A stretch of DNA of 9,095 nucleotides. It comes from Bacteroidota bacterium. Its GTDB lineage: Bacteria; Bacteroidota; Bacteroidia; Bacteroidales; VadinHA17. The stretch lies in contig JAUWPX010000035.1 in the NCBI GenBank assembly GCA_030611395.1, positions 1-9,095 of the forward strand, in the 5' to 3' direction. The notes below the pieces were generated by a model. It was given only the letters and a program-made list of their open reading frames with translations. It made no database searches and had not been told where the DNA came from. Of this stretch, positions 1-7,071 are shown piece after piece. Each line of letters opens with the position of its first letter. Positions within the stretch are counted from its first letter, which is position 1. Made by a program: the position numbers and the translations under genes.

Positions 1-1
1 C

Positions 2-940
2 GAATCAATAGCTTTTATTATTCAAACCAGTGTTACAGTAGAATACAGGAACAACTCTGCTGAAAATATCGGTTTACTTTCTGCTACACATGATTTTGAT
101 TTTGTAAGAAACTTCAATATTGAAAAAGGTAGATATTTTTCTATGTTCGAATCAAACAATGGAAAGAACAGTGCAATTATCGGGGCTGTTCTTGCTGAGA
201 AGCTTTTCGGGAACATTAACCCTGTTGGAAAAGAGATAACAGTAAGGGGGAGAAAACTATTGGTTGTTGGTATTTTTAAGAAAGAAGGAATGGGAGGTTT
301 CAGCGATGAAGGTTTAGACCGTGTTTTACTTATGCCAATCAACTTTACCAGGAATATTGTAAATATCAGAAGCGATAATCTTAACCCCATGATTATTGTT
401 AAAGCTAAACCGAATATTTCTCTTTCGCAATTGAAGGATGACCTTAGAATGATCCTGCGTGCCAGCAGAAAAATCAGGCCCCAGGATGAAGATAATTTTT
501 CTCTTAACCAGGCAAGTGTAATCCAACAGATGTTTGAACCGGTTTTTGCCGGAATAAATATCGGAGGATGGATTATTGGTGGATTTTCTATTCTTGTTGG
601 TGGTTTTGGGATTGCAAATATTATGTTTGTTTCGGTTAAGGAACGTACCAATATGATTGGTATTCAAAAATCTCTTGGTGCAAAGAACAATTTTATCTTA
701 CAGGAATTTCTTTATGAATCTATTTTACTTTCCATTGCCGGTGGAATATTGGGTTTGTTTCTTGTTTTTTGCGGGACACTGATTGTCAATTGGAGAATGG
801 ATGTAACAATCACCCTGACCGCCGGAAATATTATGACTGGAATTGTGATCTCCTCTGTTATTGGAGTTATATCGGGCTGGGCACCGGCATATTCTGCCTC
901 ACGACTTGATCCGGTAGAAGCCATAGGAACTACCTTTTAA
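2..940 (+). CDS. MacB/FtsX-family ABC transporter permease, C-terminal part (5' end outside window)
   Basis: This is the membrane subunit of a MacB-type ABC transporter, a family that couples cytoplasmic ATP hydrolysis to movement of lipoproteins, peptides or drugs across the envelope. The frame is open from the window edge, giving 312 visible residues. An ATG at 143 is internal, because in-frame family-like sequence continues upstream of it. The first ~180 residues look like the extracytoplasmic MacB core, including 'GKEITVRGRKLLVVGIF'. Three hydrophobic membrane segments follow at about fragment residues 184-212, 237-263 and 275-297. Between the first two lies the conserved loop VKERTNMIGIQKSLGA. 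The C-terminus, PAYSASRLDPVEAIG, is the typical FtsX-domain ending. An N-terminal membrane segment and an ATPase partner would be expected upstream, outside the window. The substrate cannot be told. The TAA overlaps the stop of the convergent mgtE. Confidence 0.9.
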   Translation, partial: ESIAFIIQTSVTVEYRNNSAENIGLLSATHDFDFVRNFNIEKGRYFSMFESNNGKNSAIIGAVLAEKLFGNINPVGKEITVRGRKLLVVGIFKKEGMGGFSDEGLDRVLLMPINFTRNIVNIRSDNLNPMIIVKAKPNISLSQLKDDLRMILRASRKIRPQDEDNFSLNQASVIQQMFEPVFAGINIGGWIIGGFSILVGGFGIANIMFVSVKERTNMIGIQKSLGAKNNFILQEFLYESILLSIAGGILGLFLVFCGTLIVNWRMDVTITLTAGNIMTGIVISSVIGVISGWAPAYSASRLDPVEAIGTTF

Positions 941-2298
941 AACAATCCGTACATCATTCTCCCTATCATCAAATACAGAAATAGTCCGATAATATCATTC
1001 ATGGTGGTAATAAAAGGACCTGTTGCAAGTGCGGGGTCAATTTTCATTCGGTGAAGTACCAGGGGTATAAGTGTACCAAATACAGCTGCGAACAGAATAA
1101 CAATCATCAGCGCAAGACTCACGGTACAGGTTAGTGCATAATCATCAGTTAAAAAATAATTGTAAGCGAAAATCAACGACCCTAAAACAGCCCCATTTAT
1201 TATTGCAACTAAAAACTCTTTGAATATTTTCGCCCCGGTACTCCCCAGATCAAGCGACCGGGCTAAACCCTGAACCACAATTGCTGACGACTGGATACCT
1301 ACATTCCCACCCATAGCGGCAATAAGAGGAATAAAAAATGCCATCTGGGGATTTATTTTCAGATCTCCTTCATATTGTGATATCACCAATGCACCAAGAA
1401 TACCCCCTATCAGACCAATTAACAACCACGGTAAACGAGCTCTCGTTATAACAAAAACTTTATCTGAATGTTCAATATCCTCAGAGATACCGGAAGCCAT
1501 TTGGTAATCCTTTTCCGCTTCGTCCCTGATAAAATCAACCACATCATCAATAGTAATACGCCCTATGAGACGTTCAATTGAATCAACCACCGGCAAGGCA
1601 ACCAAATCATACTTGTCTATAATATTGGCTACTTCCTCTCCTGAAGTGTCAGTCTTTACATATATAACATCCTCATTAGTAATGTCCTTGATTTTTGTAG
1701 TGTTTTTTGTTAAAAGCATCTTCTTCAACGAAATTGTACCTTTTAACTTGTTGTTATCATCTACTACGTAAACATAATATACCTCATCAACATTCTCAGC
1801 CTGTTTACTCATCTCTTTCAGGCATTTCATAATTGTCCAGTTCTCATTTACTTTGATCAGCTCTTTTCCCATCAATCCACCGGCTGAATCTTCATCATAT
1901 GAAAGCAGATCAACAATATCCCCGGCCCGCTCAACATTATCTATATGCTGAAGGACATCTTCCTTTTTTTCTTCAGACAATTCACCGATTATATCAGCTG
2001 CATCATCAGTATCCATATTATCAATAAACTGTCTGGCAATAACCTTCCCCGGAATTACTTTCAGGAACCGTTCCCTGTCATCTTCTTCAAGTTCAGCAAG
2101 GACATCAGCTGCAATTTCCCCCTCAAGCAACAAGTATAAAAACCTTGCCTCTTTAATATTTAACTCGTTATACAACTCTGCTATATCTACAGCATGAAGA
2201 TCCTGTAAAAGCTCTTTTGCTTTGCTTTCATTTCCCGCCCCGACAACTTCCCTGAGCTTATCCAGGTATTCCTTTGTTAATTCAAACTGACTTACCAT
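937..2298 (-). CDS. mgtE: Magnesium transporter MgtE
   Basis: Inner-membrane Mg2+ channel/transporter of 453 residues, a normal family length. Domains in order: an acidic helical MgtE_N domain (about residues 30-135), two CBS domains (about 140-260) that in characterised homologues sense cytoplasmic Mg2+ and gate the pore, a connecting helix, and a C-terminal block of five membrane helices from about residue 285. Family motifs in the membrane part are GGNVGIQSSAIVVQGLA (330-346) and DPALATGPFITTMNDIIG (421-438). Asp435 lies where the ion-selectivity aspartate of the Thermus protein is found (recalled alignment). The gene begins 19 bp after rsmA on the same strand, so the two are probably cotranscribed. 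Its TAA overlaps the stop of the convergent permease gene, leaving no room for an intergenic terminator. No riboswitch-sized leader is present in front of it. Confidence 0.96.
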   Translation of the reverse strand: MVSQFELTKEYLDKLREVVGAGNESKAKELLQDLHAVDIAELYNELNIKEARFLYLLLEGEIAADVLAELEEDDRERFLKVIPGKVIARQFIDNMDTDDAADIIGELSEEKKEDVLQHIDNVERAGDIVDLLSYDEDSAGGLMGKELIKVNENWTIMKCLKEMSKQAENVDEVYYVYVVDDNNKLKGTISLKKMLLTKNTTKIKDITNEDVIYVKTDTSGEEVANIIDKYDLVALPVVDSIERLIGRITIDDVVDFIRDEAEKDYQMASGISEDIEHSDKVFVITRARLPWLLIGLIGGILGALVISQYEGDLKINPQMAFFIPLIAAMGGNVGIQSSAIVVQGLARSLDLGSTGAKIFKEFLVAIINGAVLGSLIFAYNYFLTDDYALTCTVSLALMIVILFAAVFGTLIPLVLHRMKIDPALATGPFITTMNDIIGLFLYLMIGRMMYGLF

Positions 2299-2317
2299 CT
2301 TAAAGTTTTTTATCTAT

Positions 2318-3091
2318 TTATGAATTATTTGAAATGAAATTGGTAAGAGTGATAAACTCTTCTACACCTAATTCTTCAGGCCTCTTATTCATCAATGCCT
2401 CATCTGTCTTTTTATTAAATAAACCATTTTTTAAGGAATTACGCAAAGTTTTTCGCCTTTGATTAAAACCGGTTTTAACTACACGCCGAAACAGGTGTTC
2501 ATCACATGCTAAATGATCCCTGTTATTCCTGGTTAATCTTATAACAGATGATTTAACTTTTGGAGGTGGAGAAAAGACATTTTCATTCACAGTAAACAAA
2601 ATTTCGATATCATAATATGCCTGTAGTAAAACACTCAAAATTCCATATTTTTTTGTTCCCGGTCCTGACCTGATCCGCTCAGCTACCTCCTTCTGTACCA
2701 TACAAACCACCTCCATTATCTGATCCTTGCTCTCAAGTACCTTAAAAAAAATCTGACTTGAAATATTGTACGGGAAATTTCCAATTAAAGAAATATTCCC
2801 GGAAAACAGATTACCCAAATTAAGTTTAAGAATGTCCTTCTCTAAAATACGCTCATTCATTTCGGGAAATTTTTCTCTTAAAATCTGTACTGCTTCATTG
2901 TCTATTTCTATAAGCCATGTTTTGTTTTTATATCTTCCGGGTAAAAATTGAGTTAATTGACCTGTTCCTGCACCTACCTCAACCAGAGATTGCACATCCT
3001 GCACCAGTAACGAATTGGCTATTTTTCGTGCAATATTATGATCAGTTAGAAAATGCTGACCCAGTCTTTTTTTTGGTTTGATATAGCTCAT
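2318..3091 (-). CDS. rsmA: 16S rRNA (adenine1518-N6/adenine1519-N6)-dimethyltransferase
   Basis: RsmA (KsgA) dimethylates two adjacent adenines in the 3'-terminal helix of 16S rRNA during small-subunit maturation, using S-adenosylmethionine. The protein has 257 residues, typical of the family. Visible landmarks are the N-terminal KKRLGQHFLTD (7-17), the SAM-binding loop EVGAGTG (38-44), the acidic motif IEIDNEAV (about 61-68), the catalytic motif IV NFPYNIS (105-111), and the conserved FSPPPKVKSSVIRL (173-186) leading into the C-terminal helical domain. The ATG at 3091 places MSYIKPKKRLGQHF at the expected N-terminus. There is no strong Shine-Dalgarno site, as is common in Bacteroidota. It is the first gene of a minus-strand pair with mgtE and is divergent from carA. 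A promoter candidate lies at 3115-3145. Confidence 0.96.
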   Translation of the reverse strand: MSYIKPKKRLGQHFLTDHNIARKIANSLLVQDVQSLVEVGAGTGQLTQFLPGRYKNKTWLIEIDNEAVQILREKFPEMNERILEKDILKLNLGNLFSGNISLIGNFPYNISSQIFFKVLESKDQIMEVVCMVQKEVAERIRSGPGTKKYGILSVLLQAYYDIEILFTVNENVFSPPPKVKSSVIRLTRNNRDHLACDEHLFRRVVKTGFNQRRKTLRNSLKNGLFNKKTDEALMNKRPEELGVEEFITLTNFISNNS

Positions 3092-3114
3092 TTTACCTTA
3101 AATTGAAATAATTC

Positions 3115-3145
3115 CAAATTTCGTAAATCCATTTGCCTTTTCAAA
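3115..3145 (-). promoter_or_regulatory. Candidate Bacteroidota-type promoter for rsmA-mgtE
   Basis: Read on the minus strand, TTTG (3145-3142) is followed after exactly 19 nt by GAAATTTG (3122-3115). The latter matches TAnnTTTG, the -7 element of the Bacteroidota primary sigma factor, except at its first base. Transcription would begin around 3108, giving a leader of under 20 nt before the rsmA ATG at 3091. The match is imperfect and the region is AT-rich, so this is a candidate only. Confidence 0.38.
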
Positions 3146-3208
3146 GAAAAAAACCATTCAACCCCCAAAATATTAATTCCAATCTTCCATTCTGTTAATA
3201 ACTCTTCC

Positions 3209-3239
3209 TTGTCTTGCCGGAGTGTTTGTTTTACATTTG
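3209..3239 (+). promoter_or_regulatory. Candidate Bacteroidota-type promoter for carA
   Basis: TTG (3209-3211) is followed after 20 nt by TACATTTG (3232-3239), an exact match to TAnnTTTG. This is the arrangement of the Bacteroidota -33/-7 promoter. Transcription would start near 3246, about 37 nt before the upstream carA ATG (3283) and about 97 nt before the alternative ATG (3343). It lies within the 191-bp region between the divergent rsmA and carA genes. I saw no convincing operator repeat or attenuator-like hairpin there. Confidence 0.5.
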
Positions 3240-3282
3240 CCTGACAGGTTTTTAGTACACTTTTAATACCCTATACTTTCCA

Positions 3283-4413
3283 ATGCCAAATAACTTAGAT
3301 GAAACTATTCCGGGAAAAGGAACCCAGCCGGTAAAACAAAAAATGAAACTTATCCTTGAAGATGGAACTTCACTGGAAGGAAAATCATTTGCAGCAGAAA
3401 AACCTGTATCAGGCGAAGTGGTATTTAACACTGCTATGACAGGCTACCCGGAAAGTCTGACCGACCCTTCATATAAAGGGCAGATACTTGTTTTAACCTA
3501 CCCGTTGATTGGAAACTATGGTGCCCCTCCGGCTAAAATCGAAGATAATCTTCACAAATTTCATGAGTCAGGAAATATCCATATCTCCGGATTGATAGTC
3601 TCAGATTACTCTTTCGAATACAGTCACTGGAACGCTGAGGACAGTCTTGGCAACTGGCTTAGAAAAAATAATATCCCCGGAATATATGGAGTTGACACCA
3701 GGGCTCTCACAAAAAAGCTAAGAGAGAAAGGAACAATGCTGGGAAAAATTATTGTGGATGAAAATATCCCTTTTTATGATCCCAATACTAAAAACCTTGT
3801 TGAAGAAGTTTCAGTTAAGGAAAAACAAATTTACGGCACGGGGAAATATAAAATACTGCTTATTGATTGTGGCGTGAAATATAATATAATCAGATCACTG
3901 CTTGAACGAAACACCACAGTTATAAGGGTCCCCTGGGACCATGATATAAGCAAGGAGAAGTATGACGGGCTTTTTATTTCGAATGGTCCCGGAGATCCTA
4001 AACAATGCCTGGCTACTATCGAAAATATTAAAAAAGCATTCGGTGCAGAGAAACCAATATTCGGTATATGTCTTGGCAATCAACTAATGGCACTGGCATC
4101 AGGTGCTGATACCTATAAGCTTAAATATGGTCACCGTAGTCATAACCAACCGGTTATCAGAACAGGAACAAACAAAGCATATATCACTTCCCAGAATCAT
4201 GGTTTCGCGGTTGATAACAAAACCCTGAACAATAACTGGGAGCCATTTTTTACAAATTTAAACGACGAAACCAACGAGGGAATGATCCATAAATCAAAAC
4301 CTTTTTTTTCAACCCAGTTCCACCCGGAAGCATCAGGAGGACCAACAGATACTGCATTCCTGTTTGATAAGTTTATTGAAATGATAAGTAAGAATAATAT
4401 GAGTTCTTCATAA
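3283..4413 (+). CDS. carA: Carbamoyl-phosphate synthase small (glutaminase) subunit
   Basis: CarA hydrolyses glutamine and passes ammonia to CarB, which makes carbamoyl phosphate for arginine and pyrimidines. The protein has 376 residues from the upstream ATG. The CarA-specific N-terminal domain (about 21-160) contains GEVVFNTAMTGYPESLTDPSY (split by the family's usual conserved Asn and Tyr positions). The class I glutamine amidotransferase domain (about 188-370) has GPGDP (235-239), nucleophile Cys263 in GICLGNQ, GHRSHNQPV (283-291), and the His347/Glu349 pair in FHPEA. The catalytic triad is therefore intact. Start choice is uncertain: the first 20 residues are polar and unlike the family, and the usual N-terminus MKLILEDGT starts at Met21 (ATG at 3343). 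Neither ATG has a Shine-Dalgarno site. No carB follows; lysA converges and overlaps by 6 bp, so CarB must be encoded elsewhere. Confidence 0.95.
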   Translation: MPNNLDETIPGKGTQPVKQKMKLILEDGTSLEGKSFAAEKPVSGEVVFNTAMTGYPESLTDPSYKGQILVLTYPLIGNYGAPPAKIEDNLHKFHESGNIHISGLIVSDYSFEYSHWNAEDSLGNWLRKNNIPGIYGVDTRALTKKLREKGTMLGKIIVDENIPFYDPNTKNLVEEVSVKEKQIYGTGKYKILLIDCGVKYNIIRSLLERNTTVIRVPWDHDISKEKYDGLFISNGPGDPKQCLATIENIKKAFGAEKPIFGICLGNQLMALASGADTYKLKYGHRSHNQPVIRTGTNKAYITSQNHGFAVDNKTLNNNWEPFFTNLNDETNEGMIHKSKPFFSTQFHPEASGGPTDTAFLFDKFIEMISKNNMSSS

Positions 4414-5568
4414 TTCATCAGAATAGTAGGATTTAACCAGGTCTCTTAGATTATATCTGAAAGCCATTATTTCACCATACGCTCCCACGGAACGGATTGC
4501 CAGCAGATCATTTCGTTTTGTTTCCGGTAGTTCAATGTACTTGCCAAAACAGTCGGATGATTCACAAATTGGACCAACGACATCATACCGGTCAGACTTC
4601 CCATACGATGTCAGATTTTCAATGCGGTGATATGCCTGATACAATGCCGGCCGCAAAAGTTCTGTCATTCCTGCATCCACAATTGCAAATTTTGTTTTGA
4701 CACCATTTTTAATGTACAAAACCCGGGTGATCAGACTACCGCATTGGGCGATTATGGATCTCCCCAACTCAAAATGAACCTTTTGTTTTGGCCTAAGCTC
4801 CAGCAGATTATTAAAAAGCCCGAAATATTCTGCAAAATCAGGAATAGTATTTTTGTCAGGATCTTCATAATTAATTCCCAAGCCACCCCCGACGTTTATG
4901 TGATCGACAATAATCTGATATTTAATAAATCTCTCCTGAATTTGGTTGACACTCATACATAAACTCTTGAAGGATTTTAAATCAATTATCTGGGAGCCTA
5001 TGTGAAAATGCAAACCAATTAGTTTAACATTTTCTAAATTTTTGAGTAGACTTAAAATATTATCCAGTTCCCATTGGGAAATCCCAAATTTATTTTCTTC
5101 GATTCCCGTTGTAATGTAATGATGAGTGGCGGGGTTTATATTTGGGTTGATACGTAGGGCAATAGGTGCGATTTTGCCTTTCTTCCCTGCAAACTCATTA
5201 ATAACTTCTAATTCCGGCTTTGATTCACAGTTAAAACAAAAGATATTATGATCCAGCGCAAAGTTAATTTCCCAATCCGATTTTCCAACTCCTGCAAAAA
5301 CAGTACATTCAGGATCAAAACCGATATTCATAACCTTAGCAATCTCGTTCCCGCTAACACAATCAACCCCGAAGCCATAATCCCTGATTATCTTTAGAAT
5401 CTTATCATTAGCATTGGCTTTCACTGCATAATGAATTTGGTAACCGTACTTTCCCGCCTCTTCTGAAACACACTGAAGTGTTTTTTCCAATATTGAGACG
5501 TCATAATAATAAAATGGAGTTGGTAATTTCCTGAATTTATGTATTGCTGATTCCTTAAACATTATCAT
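4408..5568 (-). CDS. lysA: Diaminopimelate decarboxylase
   Basis: LysA is a PLP enzyme that decarboxylates meso-diaminopimelate to L-lysine, the last step of lysine synthesis. The 386 residues form a fold-type III (alanine racemase-like) barrel followed by a C-terminal beta domain. The PLP-binding Lys50 is in HYAVKANAN. Further landmarks are FAGVGKSDWEI, the substrate/PLP segment LHFHIGSQI, the phosphate-binding glycine loop HINVGGGLGINYE, ELGRSI, and the active-site CESSD that contributes across the dimer. GAYGEIMAFRYN contains the conserved C-terminal tyrosine. The SDEL ending matches Bacteroidota LysA as I recall it. The start could be Met1 (5568) or Met3 (5562), with no clear ribosome site to decide. 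It lies 38 bp downstream of lysC on the same strand and is probably cotranscribed. Its TGA lies within the 6-bp overlap with convergent carA. Confidence 0.96.
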   Translation of the reverse strand: MIMFKESAIHKFRKLPTPFYYYDVSILEKTLQCVSEEAGKYGYQIHYAVKANANDKILKIIRDYGFGVDCVSGNEIAKVMNIGFDPECTVFAGVGKSDWEINFALDHNIFCFNCESKPELEVINEFAGKKGKIAPIALRINPNINPATHHYITTGIEENKFGISQWELDNILSLLKNLENVKLIGLHFHIGSQIIDLKSFKSLCMSVNQIQERFIKYQIIVDHINVGGGLGINYEDPDKNTIPDFAEYFGLFNNLLELRPKQKVHFELGRSIIAQCGSLITRVLYIKNGVKTKFAIVDAGMTELLRPALYQAYHRIENLTSYGKSDRYDVVGPICESSDCFGKYIELPETKRNDLLAIRSVGAYGEIMAFRYNLRDLVKSYYSDEL

Positions 5569-5606
5569 GAACGTAACAAGTTAGTTTTCGAAGAATATTA
5601 ATTGAT

Positions 5607-6926
5607 TTATTTGCAATTAAACAGGTGATCATTTAAAGTCTGTAAAGCTTGTTTTTTATGTTTGGTATTGATAAGAACTGAAATATTATACCAGCTTCCT
5701 CCATACGAAATCATGCGAATAGGTATTTCTTTCAGAGCATTTAAAATTCTAAGAGTATATCCTTTCCTTTCAGCAAAAAAATCACCCACTACACAAATAA
5801 TAGATTGTCCTTTTTCTATTTCGACAATCCCGAATTTTCTGAGTTCATTTTCAATTTCTTTCAAATACATTGGATTATCGACTGTTAAGGACACAGCTAC
5901 TTCAGAAGTAGTGATCATATCAATTGAAGTCTTATAGATTTCGAATATCTCAAATACTCTTTTTAAAAAACCATAAGCCAGCAGCATCCGTGTGGATTTT
6001 ATTTTGATGACAATTATCCCATCTTTAGCTGCAATTGCCTTAATACCTTGTTCAGAATATTTATCAGTAATTAAAGTTCCCGGATCATCCGGATTAAGGG
6101 TGTTTTTTAATCGGACAGGGATATTTTTTTCCTTGCAAGGGAAAATACTTGTCGGATGAAGGATTTTTGCACCGAAATACGCCAGTTCTGCCGCTTCATC
6201 AAACGATAACTCATGGATAACCCGTGTATTATCGACATATCTTGGATCGTTATTACGAAATCCGTTGATATCTGTCCAGATTTGTACTTCCTCCGCGTTA
6301 ACAACTGAACCAATAATTGAAGCTGTATAATCGCTGCCACCTCGTTTTAAATTGTCAACCTCCCCATAAACGTTTCGGCAGATATATCCCTGAGTAATAA
6401 AAAATTTTGCTCCTTTCACTTTCTCCAGTTCCCTTTCAAGGTTTTCCCTGATATAAAAATAATCCGGTTCCCCATCTTTGTCTATTCGCATAAAATTCAA
6501 AGCTGAAATCAGAACTGAATCAATTTTTTGTTCATTAAGTAAATAATGAAATAATGCTGTAGAGATTAGCTCACCCTGGGCAAGAATTGCTTTTTCCTGC
6601 AATTTTGTAAATATCTTAAAGGTGAAACTCATGATATAAGCAAAATGAGAGTCAACCATTTCAGTAGCTTTTTTTTTCCATTCATCGGAAACATAAAGCT
6701 CATCAATTATCCTGTAATATTTCTTTTTAGAAGCATTGATAACACCTGTAGCATTCTTTTTTTTGTTTTGATAAAGAAATTCAATTATTTCAACTAAGGT
6801 ATCAGTCATTCCAGCCATTGCTGATAATACGACCAATTTTGATTCCTCATCGGCAACCAGATTAACTAATGCTTTGAACCGATCGGATGTTCCAACCGAG
6901 GTTCCTCCAAATTTCAGAATTTTCAT
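5607..6926 (-). CDS. lysC: Aspartate kinase, monofunctional, AKIII-like with two ACT domains
   Basis: Aspartokinase phosphorylates L-aspartate, the committed step towards lysine/diaminopimelate, threonine and methionine. It has 439 residues. The amino-acid-kinase domain (about 1-285) has KFGGTS (5-10), the substrate-binding AQGEL (116-120), GGSDYTA (196-202), and the nucleotide-site segment WTDINGFRNNDPR (217-229). Two C-terminal ACT domains follow (about 303-370 and 375-436). The first contains STRMLLAYGFL (311-321) and SIDMITTSEVAVSLTVD (334-350), which resemble the lysine-binding ACT1 of E. coli AKIII. Met314, Phe320, Leu321, Asp336, Thr340 and Ser341 align with its effector-site residues, while the position of E. 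coli Ser321 is Ala317. Feedback inhibition by lysine is therefore plausible but inferred. There is no homoserine dehydrogenase domain. It lies 37 bp after the proA remnant and 38 bp before lysA. The C-terminus is complete. Confidence 0.95.
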   Translation of the reverse strand: MKILKFGGTSVGTSDRFKALVNLVADEESKLVVLSAMAGMTDTLVEIIEFLYQNKKKNATGVINASKKKYYRIIDELYVSDEWKKKATEMVDSHFAYIMSFTFKIFTKLQEKAILAQGELISTALFHYLLNEQKIDSVLISALNFMRIDKDGEPDYFYIRENLERELEKVKGAKFFITQGYICRNVYGEVDNLKRGGSDYTASIIGSVVNAEEVQIWTDINGFRNNDPRYVDNTRVIHELSFDEAAELAYFGAKILHPTSIFPCKEKNIPVRLKNTLNPDDPGTLITDKYSEQGIKAIAAKDGIIVIKIKSTRMLLAYGFLKRVFEIFEIYKTSIDMITTSEVAVSLTVDNPMYLKEIENELRKFGIVEIEKGQSIICVVGDFFAERKGYTLRILNALKEIPIRMISYGGSWYNISVLINTKHKKQALQTLNDHLFNCK

Positions 6927-6963
6927 TGTTGAGTTATCTTTAGTAGTTGTCTAAAATGCATAA

Positions 6964-7071
6964 TCATTCCCGGATCTGTCCTTTACCATAAATAATATTT
7001 TTTGTTGTTGTCAGCTCCTTTAGCCCCATCGGTCCGCGGGCATGTAATTTTTGAGTGTTTCTGTAATTCAT
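6964..7071 (-). pseudogene. proA: Remnant of proA (glutamate-5-semialdehyde dehydrogenase), C-terminal 31 codons behind an ATG
   Basis: A 35-codon frame begins with an ATG (7071-7069) that overlaps the argH TGA in an ATGA junction and ends with TGA at 6966-6964. After MNYR it encodes NTQKLHARGPMGL, then KELTTTKNII, then YGKGQIRE. This is the extreme C-terminus of gamma-glutamyl phosphate reductase, whose family ends in TQKLHARGPMGLEALTTYK-like sequence. The remaining ~380 residues, including the whole cofactor domain and catalytic cysteine, are absent, so it cannot be an active reductase. The four leading codons do not belong to the C-terminal motif. They may be the original proA start, joined to the tail by an internal in-frame deletion. 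No stop or frameshift lies inside. It sits between argH and lysC. Whether the 35-residue peptide is made is unknown. Confidence 0.82.

Noticed and set aside
22..651. Long minus-strand open frame (209 codons) opposite the permease.
   Set aside because: It is an antisense shadow of the permease frame, with no recognisable protein features.
3927..3940. Near-palindrome GGTCCC-CT-GGGACC, considered as a hairpin or operator.
   Set aside because: It lies inside well-conserved carA coding sequence (around VPWDHD) with a 2-nt loop and no U-tract.
3940..3953. The 14-mer catgatataagcaa occurs here and again at 6630-6643.
   Set aside because: One copy is in carA and the other in lysC on the opposite coding strand. 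At this length and AT content, about one chance pair in 9 kb is expected, and the flanks differ.
5068..5080. Inverted repeat TTCCCA-T-TGGGAA.
   Set aside because: It is inside lysA coding sequence, short, with a one-base centre, and has no family or positional support.
5598..5620. Inverted repeat TTAATTG/CAATTAA spanning the lysC stop codon, considered as an intercistronic hairpin or terminator.
   Set aside because: The stem is 7 bp with one G-C pair, so it is too weak for a terminator, and lysA is expected to be cotranscribed.
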